From contig CAJNDS010002531.1 of NCBI GenBank assembly GCA_905221605.1, positions 199,501 to 263,500 on the forward strand: 64,000 nt of DNA, read 5' to 3'. The DNA comes from Symbiodinium natans. Its lineage: Eukaryota > Sar > Dinophyceae > Suessiales > Symbiodiniaceae. Below, piece by piece: positions 35,587-47,500 of the stretch (position 1 is its first letter; every line of letters begins with the position of its first letter). A program made the translations under genes and the position numbers. The notes beneath the pieces were generated by a model. The model saw nothing but the letters and a program-made list of their open reading frames with translations. It was not told the origin of the DNA and did no database searches.

Positions 35587-38500
35587 TGCATCGCAGCACC
35601 ACCTCAAGCAAGGAGCCTTCAAAACAGGGGCTTCGGGTATAGGGGTTTGGGGTTTCGGGTTTAGGGTTTAGGGTATAGGGGTAGAGAGCTAGCCCAACTC
35701 CTCTGGCAAGGAGTTGGTGAACGTCATACCCAACACCTTCTACTATCCCCGCAACTCGGCTGAAGCCATCCACGATGTTTTGGGCCCTGATTATTTGTGG
35801 TCTCGGGGTGGATCATAGGAACCGGAGTTTTGCGGCATTTCAGGGCCGTTAAGGCTTCTTGTCTCATGTTCATGGCATGCGTGGCCACTACAGCACCAAG
35901 CGAGGTATTACTTTGGCTTCGTTCCGCTGCCATCTGACAAGTACAAAGTGACAGCTTGCACTCCTCAGCCCTAAACCCTAAACCCTAAACCCACAATCGT
36001 CGGTAGATTCATGCGTTTGTTTACATTTTCGGTCGGTGAGGCAAGGGATCACCCCCCTTGTTTGCAAAGTTTCTTTGCATGCAAAAGGCCGAGACTTCCC
36101 GTTTAAGAAGATCTGCGAGTACGCCAGCAACAAGGTGCCGAGGGCGACCTAGAAAGCCGAACCCTGCATTCCGCTGCCGCCCTGTGCCCTGCCCTAAACC
36201 CTAATGTGAACCCTGAACAGTTGGGATGTTCCCCTTTATACTAACAGTTCATAATAGGGATTAACATAGGGGGTACTATAATCCCTATTGAGGACTGTTA
36301 GCATAAGGGGGAACATCCCAACCTAAATGTCCAGAAGATGTGGGGGCTTCAGGCCTCGGGAGACTTCTTGGGTACCCAGAAGCATGCGAAGCCCCAGTCG
36401 GAAGTGAAGGGGTGCAACTTCTCGCGACGCTTGCTTCTCCACAATTCTTCTGCATCCCTAAACCCTAAGCCCTAAACCCTAAGCCCTAAGCCCTAAGCCC
36501 TAAACCCTAAACCCTAAACCCTAAACCCTAAAACCTAAACCCTAAACCCTAAACCCTAAACCCTAAACCCTAGCTGTGGCTGGTTGATAGATCCTGAAGG
36601 AGCAAGGAGAATCGATGCAATCATTTTGGGATGTTCCCCTTATACTAGCAGTCCTTAATACGGGTTATAATACCCCGACGATATTCCCTATTAGGGAGCT
36701 GTTGGAACAACCCTAAACCCTAAACCCTAAACCCTAAACCCTAAACCCAAAGGGGGAGCATCCCAACAATCATTCCTTCAGCAGAAGGACTTCACCGACG
36801 TGATGCTCTTCCACGAGAAGGCCAAGGTCCTGCAAGGGCCTCAGACCACGCCATCATGGTTAGGGTTTAGGGTTTAGGGTTTAGGGTTTAGGGTTTAGGG
36901 TTTAGGGTTTAGGGTTTAGGGTTTAGGGTTTAGGGTTTAGGGTTTAGGGTTTAGGGTTTAGGGTTTAGGGTTTAGGGTTTAGGGTTTAGAAATTCACAAA
37001 AAACAGCCTGAAGGCCCTCCTTAAACAGCTCAGTGGAGAGCTTCCCTGGTTTCCTAGGGTTGCGGGCTTTGGGGCCTTGGGACTTTGACACCTGGATGAT
37101 GGCCAGCTAGGGTTTAGGGTTTAGGGTTTAGGGTTTGGGGTTTGGGGTTTGGGTCTAGGGTTAGGGGTTCATCCTTACCACACAACTTCAAGGCTCTGAG
37201 AGCCTTTGCCCTGAGGCAAGGCGTGTACATCAGCCATCTTCCGAAAGGACACCGCCATAAACTTAGGGGCACTTTGGAGTATGTCTTTTGGTATTATACT
37301 TCCTAAGAAACTGCTAAACCTATATTTTTGCTAGGTTACCAAGTTCGGCATAGTAGAGAGGGGTCTGGGCACCTTGTTTTCATTTTCCCGACCGGACCTG
37401 GAGCCCAGTTTTTGGGGGCTTTAGGGTTTTTTGGGTTCCGGGGTCTGAGGGTTTTAGGGCTTTAGGGCTTGTGGGTTTTGAGGTTTTTTTTGGGGGGGTT
37501 TTGGGGTCCTAGGGTTTGTGGGTTTGTGGGTTTGTTGAGGGTTTGAGGAAGGTTATAGATTGGTAGGTGGATGGGACATCGTCGCCAGTTGTACATGTTC
37601 ATGCTTTACTGCTGATGCTGCAAGAGTTGGCCTTGAGCTTGAAGCACGGTGGCCAGATGGCTTCTTGAAAACCCTGAAACCTAACACACCAAAGAGCCCT
37701 ACGCATCCTCAGATGTAAAGCAACCTGAAGCCATACCCTGAGACACTGACTCTCCGAAGATGTGGCTGCAGGACCCACGTCGTACTGGCGCGCACACCTC
37801 AGAAAATCGCATTTAACCCCTCCCCCGTTTAGCCCCCACGAGGATGCTTGGGTTCATTAGGCTGTTGAGGCTTTCCCGCTCAAGCTTTCGGGCTTGGGAG
37901 AACCTCGGGTGTGCTTTGAGATTGTTTGGTCTTGGTGCTTAAAGTTCAGGTCATCGTCATTTAACGTCGTTCTCGCGATGTATCGCGATGCTGGGCTTGC
38001 TAGCGGATGAGCCCACAGTTTCTTGCTTCTGCATCTTCTGAAACCTCTGCTTGGGCGTGCTCTTTCGCGCAAGCCGTACGTTGCATTGTGCAGTTCGTCC
38101 CAATGAAATCCCGAGCCCCCAAGCCGTGCAAGCTGGGATCGATTGAGTGCTGTTTTTCAGGGTCTGAATCTCATCTCAGAATCGAATTCGGTAATCTGTG
38201 GCTTTGGGCTTGAGGATGCAGACCCTCTAACCCTGGGCCATGGAAGACGTGCGGCCCCCAACTCCCCCTTAGAGTCAGAAGCTCACGATTCCAGCTGAAA
38301 CCCTACGGTATAAACCAAACCACCCTAAACCACCCTAAACCACCCTAAACCACCCTAAACCACCCTAAACCACCCTAAACCACCCTAAACCCTAAACCCT
38401 AAACCCTAAAGCCTAAACCCTAAACCCTAAACCCTAAACCCTAAACCCTAAACCCTGCCCGAAATCCCTTAAGCCCTAAACCCGAGAATCCGCAAAAACC

Positions 38501-41500
38501 CAAGCTCGACAACCCCAATACCCTAAGCCCCTAACTAAACCTTGAGAACGGCTCTAAAAGCCAAAAGGATAAGCAAAAACCCTAAGGCCCCAAGAACTTT
38601 GAAGGCCTTGTGATATAAGGTTTTTTTGGGGGAGGGAGGGGGGAGGGGCTATTTTGAGCCTTATGGAAAGAGACTCCAAGGGCCCTCAGACTAAACCCTA
38701 AACCCTAAACCCTAAACTGCAAAGCCGGCGCTCTGAGGTCTCACGCGGCTCAAGCTCGGCCAGGACCTCCCCATCACGTCATGCGCACGTGGGGATTTCG
38801 GTTCACTGTTGTGGGGTTTAGGGTTTAGGGTTTAGGGTTTAGGGTTTAGGGTTTAGGGTTATGCTCAGAAATGGTTAGCTCACGTGGTTTTGTCTCATCA
38901 GATCTGCCAGAGAAGGCTGCGACCTCGTCAAGCAATATCCCGGACAAAGCAGTGCAAGATGAAGTCCATCAGGATGAGATCAACGCGGAGTTGTTGACGT
39001 CATTAGTCCATGAATCACATGAAGTCACCATGTCTAGCATCATTGTTACGACCCTGTTGTCATGAGTCCTGTGACTATTGCGAGTATGGTTACGACGGGC
39101 GCAGATCTTTGCGGGCTTGCCAGACAACAGGCTTCCAGAGGGCTTAGGGTTTAGGGTTTAGGGTTTAGGGTTTAGGGTTTAGGGTTTGAGGGTTCAGCTT
39201 GCGAGCGCAAAGGGCACGAAGCATCGCATTGCCTGTTCCCAGCCGCTGCTGCTCGTAGATTCGTCCGGAATAGAAGGCATCTCTCAATCCCTACTCCAAT
39301 CTTTGTGGTGCTTTACTGTAACTTTAGATCCTTAGCCTTTTTGGGTTTGTTGGGTTTCTTAATAATGTTGGACCCGCTTTAGTAGGGGCCTCCTCTTTAA
39401 AGTCAATTTGGCCGACTTATTCAGGACCCCCTGACTGTTTGTGGGGTCCTCTTTAAAGTTAAACCGTCCGGGCGCCGTAAGAAAATTCCACGTGGCGCGC
39501 CTTTAAAAAAGATAACCGGGCATCGCTGCCCCTTTTAAACCTATCTAAACTCCTCCCTATTGAAATCATATAAGCCCCCGGGGCCGTGTAATCAGGCTCC
39601 CATCCACGCCTCGACTGTTCAGGGGGGGGGGGCGAGGCGGGGGGGGGCCCTACACAGTAAAGAGGGTCCAACATTAAGGCAGCCAAAAAAGATGAAATTA
39701 TAGCTACCCTACTAAGTGCAGACAAGTAATCTAAGGGTAGCTACATGGTCCCTTGATATGAGCCTTCAAAAGGGGCCCCTTATACACCCCTTAATCAAAC
39801 CCTAAACCCTAAACCCTAAACCCTAAACCCTAAACCCTAAACCCACCCTTTACAACCCAAGGTCCCATACCTCAGAACCCCTGTAACAGAGGGAAAGGAC
39901 CATAGACCACATTAAGGGACCATGAAACTACGCTTAGATATAGGCCCTATATAACCCTAAACCCCAAAAAACCCCAAACCCCCAAAAACCCAAAAAAAAA
40001 CCCTAAGCCCGGAACCCATGGTGGTACCCCCAAGCCCAAGAAGGCGAGGATCCTTCTGAGACTCTTACTTCCGCAGGACATAAAGGGTGGTGCGACTTGC
40101 AACGCCAGCCCGGGGCCTTGCAAAGTCATGGTGGTTTAGGGTTTAGGGTTAGGGTTTAGGGTTTAGGGTTTAGGGTTTAGGGTTTAGGGTTTAGGGTTTA
40201 GGGTTTAGGGTTTAGGGTTCAGCAGCTCTGGGTCGAGCAATCTCTAGTAGAGCCGCTGTCTGGACTCTAGAAAAAATCCCACCCACCCAGAGAATCCCAA
40301 AACATTAAGAAATATAAAGTTCACATTTTTCCTCAGCAAGCCCTGTCCTCCAACCTCATTTATTCATTCTGCTCGTGTTCTTTGTCATTATGCTTGGTTT
40401 CCATTCTGCTCGTATGCGTTTCTTTCTGCTCGTATTCATTCTGCTCGTATTCGTTCTTTTTCTGATCTGTTCGTTCTCGTTCCTGCTCGTATTCATTCTG
40501 CTCGTATTCGTTCTCTCTCTGCTCGATTTCATTCCGCTCGTTTTCGTTGTTTTTCTTCTCGTATTCATTCTGTTCGTATTCGCTCTCTCTCTCTGCTCGA
40601 TTTCAGTCTGCTCGTCTTCGTTCTCTCTCTGCTTAAAATCATTCTGCTCGTATTCGTTCTCTTTCTGCTCATATTCATTTGCTCGTGTTCGTTCTCTTTC
40701 TGCTCGTATTCGTGCTTTTTCTGCACGCTCTCTGCTCGATTTCAGTCCGCTCGTTTTCGCTGTCTTTCTGCTCGTACTGAGTCTGCTCGTACTCATTCTC
40801 TTTCTGCTCGTATTCATTCTGCTCGTCTTCGTTCTCTCTCTGCTCGACGTCAGTCTGCTCGTATTCGTTCTCTTTCTGCTCATATTCACTTTGCTCGTGT
40901 TCGTTTTCCCCGGTGACCCTGCCTATTTTTGGCCGTCTTGTTGGTTGTGTTTGGCACACTTTAAGCTGCCTGGCTTCCACATGGTTGCTTTGCAATTAGT
41001 GCCCCGTGACCTCGCCTCATGTTGGCTCCTGCTCGTAGGGTTTGATGAGAGGCCTAGAGGTTTGTCGTATGTCCCCTCTCTTCGTGCTCGTAGGGTTTGT
41101 CGTATGTCCCTCCCTTCATGCTCGTAGGGTTTGATGAGAGGTCTACAGGTTTGTCGTACGTCCCCTCCCTTCGTGCTCTTAGATTTTGTCGTATGTCGCC
41201 TCCCTTAGTGCTCGTCGGCTTTGTCGTATGTCCCTCTTTGTCTGCTTGCAGAGAATCCCAAGAATTAAGAAACTGAGGTTTTATTTTCAGAGGTTTGTCG
41301 TATGTCCCCTCCCTTCGTGCTCGTCGGCTTTGTAGTATGTCCCTTTTCTTCTGCTTGCAGAGAATCCCAAAACATTGAGAAATGTACGGGTTTATTTTAG
41401 AGGTTTGTCGTATGTCCCCTCCCTTCGTGCTCCAACCCCAGAATGGGGGTCCGGAAGTTGCTTTTCCCCACCCCACCCTCGGACCACCCAAGATGAGAAA

Positions 41501-44500
41501 CACTGAGAAGGGGCTGCCGCGTTGCCCGGCCCCGCAAAGCCTTCATCTTGATCTGGCCCAGACCCAGGTTTTCAAGCCCAGAATAGGGGTCATGTTGGCT
41601 CCTGCTCGTAGGGTTTGATGAGAGGCCTAGAGGTTTGTCGTATGTCCCCTCTCTTCGTGCTCGTAGGGTTTGTCGTATGTCCCTCCCTTCCTGCTCGTAG
41701 GGTTTGATGAGAGGTCTACAGGTTTCCCTTCGTGCTCTTAGATTTTGTCGTATGTCGCCTCCCTTAGTGCTCGTCGGCTTTGTCGTATGTCCCTCTTTGT
41801 CTGCTTGCAGAGAATCCCAAGAATTAAGAAACTGAGGTTTTATTTTCAGAGGTTTGTCGTATGTCCCCTCCCTTCGTGCTCGTCGACTTTGTCGTATGTC
41901 CCTTTTCTTCTGCTTGCAGAGAATCCCAAAACATTGAGAAATGTACGGGTTTATTTTAGAGGTTTGTCGTTTGTCCCCTCCCTTCGTGCTCGTAGGGTTT
42001 GTCGAGAGGTCTACAGGTTTGTCGTACGCCCTCTTCCTTCGTGCTCTTAGGGTTTGTCGTATGCCTCCCTTCGTGCTCGTAGGGTTTGTCGTATGTCCCC
42101 TCCCTTCGTGCTCGTATGGTTTGATGAAAGGTCTACAGATTTGTCGCAGGTCCCTTCCCTTCGCGCTCTTAGGGTTTGTCGTATGTCCCCTCCCTTCGTG
42201 CTCGTCGGCTTTGTCGCATGTCCCTTGTCTTCGCGCTTGCTCTCCCCAGACCGAAGGTAGAACCAAAAGTGTTGGTCCGGATTGACAAAAAAACTAATTT
42301 GTTAACCTCCTGTTTTGTTTTCCCCCACCCCACCCTCGAACTATTCCAGTTCGAGCCAATCCCCAACCCACCCTAGAACCAATTACCCGTATTCGTTCTT
42401 TGTTGTCGGGGTGGGGGCGGGGTGCTGCTTGCTTACTTACTGGGTTTGTTCGTGCTGGGGCGCTGATTGCTTACATTCTGGATTTTTGCTTTGCTTGATG
42501 GGGCGCTGATCTAAAGTTCCCCGGTGACCGTGCTGGCCGTCTCGCTGGTTGTTTTGGCTGCCTGGCTTCCACATGGTTGCTTTGGAATTAGTGCCCCAGT
42601 GACCGCCTGTGTCTGAAAGTTCCCCGGNNNNNNNNNNNNNNNNNNNNNNNNNNNNNNNNNNNNNNNNNNNNNNNNNNNNNNNNNNNNNNNNNNNNNNNNN
42701 NNNNNNNNNNNNNNNNNNNNNNNNNNNCTCGTTCTGCTCGTATTCATTCTGCTCGTATTCGTTCTCTCTCTGCTCGATTTCAGTCCGCTCGTTTTCGTTG
42801 TTTTTCTTCTCGTATTCATTCTGTTCGTATTCGTTCTCTCTCTCTGCTCGATTTCAGTCTGCTCGTCTTCGTTCTCTTTCTGCTCGTAATCATTCTGCTC
42901 GTATTCGTTCTCTTTCTGCTCATATTCATTTTGCTCGTGTTCGTTCTCTTTCTGCTCGTGTTCGTGCTCTTTCTGCGCGTGTTTGTTCTCTCTCTCTGCT
43001 CGATTTCAGTCCGCTCGTTTTCGCTGTCTTTCTGCTCGTACTGAGTCTGCTCGTACTCGTTCTCTTTCTGCTCTTATTCATTCTGCTCGTATTCGTTCTC
43101 TCTCTGCTCGACGTCAGTCTACTCGTATTCGTTCTCTTTCTGCTCATATTCACTTTGCTCGTGTTCGTTTTCCCCGGTGACCCTGCCTATTTTTTGCCGT
43201 CTTGTTGGTTGTGTTTGGCACACTTTAAGCTGCCTGGCTTCCACATGGTTGCTTTCCAATTAGTGCCCCGGTGACCTCGCCTCATGTTGGCTCCTGCACG
43301 TAGGGTTTGATGAGAGGCCTAGAGGTTTGTCGTATGTCCCCTCTCTTCGTGCTCGTAGGGTTTGTCGTATGTCCCTCCCTTCATGCTCGTAGGGTTTGAT
43401 GAGAGGTCTACAGGTTTGTCGCACGTCCCCTCCCTTCGTGCTGTTAGAGTTTGTCGTATGTCGCCTCCCTTCGTGCTCGTCGGCTTTGTCGTGTGTCCCT
43501 CTTCGTCTGCTTGCAAAGAATCCCAAGAATTCAGAAACTGAGATTTTATTCTCAGAGGTTTGTCGTATGTCCCCTCCCTTCGTGCTCGTAGGGTTTGTCG
43601 TATGTCCCCTCCCTTCGTGCTCGTATGGTTTGATGAGAGGTCTACAGGTTTGTCGTACGTCCCCTCCCTTCGTGTTCTTAGGGTTTGTCGTATGTCCCCT
43701 CCCTTCGTGCTCGTCGGCTTTGTCGCATGTCTTTTGTCTTCGCGCTTGCTTTCCCAGACCGAAGGTAGAACCAAAAGTGTTGGTCCGGATTGACAAAAAA
43801 ACCCTAATTTTGTTAACCTAATGTTTTGTTTTCCCCCACCCCACCCTCGAACCATTCCAGTTCGAGCCAATCCCCAACCCCCCCTAGAACCAACTACCCG
43901 TATTCGGAGCCCTTGAAGGGGGGTTTGGGAATCATGGTCTTGGAGTGTTTTGGGCTGGAAACCCGCCTTCCCAACCCCCCTCGCTGGAGCCTTTGAAGGG
44001 GGGGTTGGGAATCATGGTCTTGGAGTGTTTTGGGCTGGAAACCCGCCTTCCCAACCCCCCTCTCTGAAGGGGGGGATGGGAATCATGGTCTTGGAGTGTT
44101 TTGGGCTGGAAACCCGCCTTCCCAACCCCCTCTCTGGAGCCTTTTGAAGGGGGGGTTGGGAATCATGGTCTTGGAGTTTTTAGGGCTGGAACCCCGCCTT
44201 CCCAACCGCCCTCTTGGAGCCCTTGAAGTCGTTCTCTCTCTGCTCGTATTTCTCAGCTCGTCTTCATTCTGCTTGCATTCGTTCTCGGGGTGGGGGGGTG
44301 GGGGGGGGTGGGGGGGGTTGCGAAGCCCTCATCCAGGTTTCCAACCCCAGAATGGGGGTCCCGAAGTTGCTTTTCCCCACCCCACCCTCTGACCACCCAA
44401 GATGAGAAAGACTAAGAAGGGGCTGCCGTGTTGCCCGGCCCCGCAAAGCCTTCATCTTGATCTGGCCCAGGTTTTCAAGCCCAGAATGGGGGTCTGGGCC

Positions 44501-47500
44501 AGAAGAGGGAAGGGGTGGCATGGGGGGGGGTGGCCATGGGGGGGGGGGGGGGGGGGGGGGGGTGGGTGGGGGGGGGGGGGGGGAAGGTGGGGGGTGGGCG
44601 GGCATGGGGGGGGGGGGGGGTGGGGGGGGGGGGTGGGGGGGGGGGGGGGGGGGGGGTGGGGGGAGGGGGTGGGGGGGTGGGGGGGGTGGGGGGGTGGGTG
44701 GGTGGGAAAACGTGGCCATTGGCAAAAAAGCCGTGGCCATTGGCAAAAAAAGCCGTGGCCATTGGCAAAAAAGCCGTGGCCATTGGCAAAAAAGCCGTGG
44801 CCATTGGCAAAAAAGCCGTGGCCATTGGCAACTTTCCCGTGGCCATTGGCAAATGCCACTTGCCAATGGCCACGGCTTTTTTGCCAATGGCCACGGTTTT
44901 TTTGCCAATGGCCCCGGCCCCCATTAAGGTTGGGGCCCAACCTTAATGGGGAACGTGGCCATTGGCAAAAAAGCCGTGGCCATTGGCAAAAAGCCCGAAA
45001 AGTTGCCAATGGCCACGGCTTTTTTGCCAATGGCCACGTTCCCCCTTAAGGTTGGGGGGCATTTTGTGCGAATTGGGTTTGAAAAACCCATTTTGGCGAC
45101 CAACCTTAATGACATTGGTGGCCATTGGCAAAAAAGCCGTGGCCATTGGCAACTTTCCCGTGGCCATTGGCGAATTTGCCAATGGCCACGGCTTTTTTGC
45201 CAATGGCCACGGCTTTTTTGCCAATGGCCACGGCTTTTTTGCCAATGGCCACGGTTTTTTTGCCAATGGCCACGTTCCCCATTAAGGTTTAAATTATTAT
45301 ATGATAGAGAGAGTTCAGGGTTTAGGGTTTAGGGTCTAGGGTCTAGGGTTTAGGGTCGGCTCACAGGTGCATACTTTCTGGTTCTCAGGAATTTTGGGAT
45401 GAGGGCTCCGAGCTCAGATGCAGTCGTGATGTGGGCTCCGAGGTTTAGGGTTTAGGGTTTAGGGTTTAGGATTTAGGGTTTAGGGTTTAGGGTTTAGGGT
45501 TCAAGGTCTGCGAGAAAAAAGCTGGCGAAGGCAGCGATCTCCCACACTTGGCTTTGGGTGCTGATGTTGTGGAAGGTCGGAATTTTGGAGCGGACTTTTG
45601 GCACCCTCAACCCTCAACCCTAAGCCCTAAACCCTAAACCCTAGTTGGAGCTACAGAAACCGAAGCCTTCGACCCTAAAGGGCTTCAGGGCTGCAGAGCC
45701 CTTTTACGTGGTCAGCAGAAGAGGCAGACTTAGGAGGGCTCGGGGCTGACAGGGTTTAGGGTTTAGGGTTTAGGGTTTAGGGTTTAGGATTCAGGGTCTA
45801 GGGTTAAAATAGGGGCTTAAATGCAGCTTGCAGGGCCGGTAGATGTCAAACAGGATGAGCACCTCTTGAATAACTTGGGGTTCCTTGTGATGGTCACTAA
45901 CCAACAGTTCCTCAACCAGGGTTTAGGGTTTAGGGTTTCGGGTTTAGGGTTTAGGGTTTAGGGTTTACCAACCCTTCCTTTCCCCGAATGGACAGAACCT
46001 CCCACGTTCCACGAGGTCACAACCCAGAGCTCATCCTCAATGGCTTCGTGACGCGATTAGGCAAGAGACCTGGCCTCCTTCACTCACTGAACGGGATGTT
46101 TTGAAACCATGATCCTAGGGTGGGCACGCTGAAAGAAAGGGGCCCGCATGATAGGGTTTAGGGTTCAGAAGGGTTTAGGGCAACAGGCACCCCCAAAACA
46201 GAAAGGAGCCTAGCACGTGGCTTGCATCCTGAGGGCGCGGTTATCGGTTGGGGGACTTCCATTCCAGATTTCTCAGCATCATGGGCTGTGAGCCGTGCAA
46301 GCTCAGCGTGCTCTCCGAACCCTAAACCCTAAACCCTAAACCCTAGACCCTAGACCCTAAACCCTAAACCCTGAACCCCAATGAACCCCAAATATCCCCC
46401 TTGACCCCACAGAGGCGGCAGCCAGGCGGGTGGCCAAAAAGACATCTAATTAGGACCTTCGAATAGTATACACGTTCCCTTGTTGGGCTTAAGAGGATCA
46501 TATTTAGGAATCGTTCTGCGAGGGGTTTAAAGCGCCAACCTAGACATCCTAAACACTAAGCCCCAAACCACCAAACCTAAACACCTAACCCTCTAAATGA
46601 TACACCCCCACCCCCACCCCACCCTCCGACCCGAAACCCTATACCCAAAACCCTAACCCCCCCCCCCCCCCCCCACACCCCCACCCCCCAAAAAAAATGA
46701 AAACAAATCCCATTTTGGGGGCAGGCCGGCGGCTTGCCCGGCAGTTCGCTGCCCTGTTCCCACAGAGGCCTTTTCTGGGGGATTTGTTTGTTTTTAGATT
46801 TTTCTTAGGGTTTAGGGCCTAGGGTTTAGGGTTCAAGGGATTATACGGGACCCTACATATACATGTTTTTCAAAGGGTTGAAATTTAGTACCCTCGGATA
46901 TTTAGGGACTAGGATTCAGGGTTTAGCTTTAGGCTTTGTGTTCTGAACTTCTGTGAGTTATAGCTAGACGGTGTGCAGTGGTGTAGGGCTTGTGGCTCTG
47001 GGTTTCTGGGGTTTAGCCAAATTTAAACAACTCGAAAAAACAACATGTTGCTACTTCTGGATTGGCACCACTGTGGAGAGCGCCAAGTACCATGAAACAT
47101 TCAGCCGCCTCGTGCAGCAGGCTGTCAAGGAAAAGAAACTCGACAAAGACACACCGCTGCCGCCGCAAGAAACAAGGTTCTGCGCAACACACGCTGTGGA
47201 GGGCACAGCTTGTCATAAAGCCAATGTCGACTGCATTGCCATCATGGCTCAGCAGTGGGTCAGCAAGGTGGCGCCCTAAACCCTAAACCCTAAACCCTAG
47301 ATTTTGGGGTTTGAGATTGTTCCAGGTTCAGTTGCCACCTGGAGTCTTGTGGAAAGTTCGGAGTGCATTGTCCGTTAGATGTCGGGATGTTCCCCGGATT
47401 CTAGTAGGGGGCTACGATACTCCCATTAAGGACACCAGGGAATTTTAGGCTTTAGGGTTGAGGGTTTAGGGTTTTAGGGTTTAGGGGGAACATCTAGATG

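Noticed and set aside
40356-43870. Long open frames of 140-290 codons on both strands
   Set aside because: They translate only the tandem satellite units (NTSRKRT, GTYDKP, VCRMSPPF patterns) and exist on both strands at once; one runs through the N gap.
44264-45332. Open frames of up to 215 codons rich in Gly, Pro or in KKPWPLA units
   Set aside because: They are products of the poly-G tract and the 22-bp repeat; no unique coding sequence remains.
46971-47279. Part of RPF1
   Set aside because: It lies between RPF1 exons 46725-46767 and 48492-48542, but its sequence matches no Brix segment expected there.
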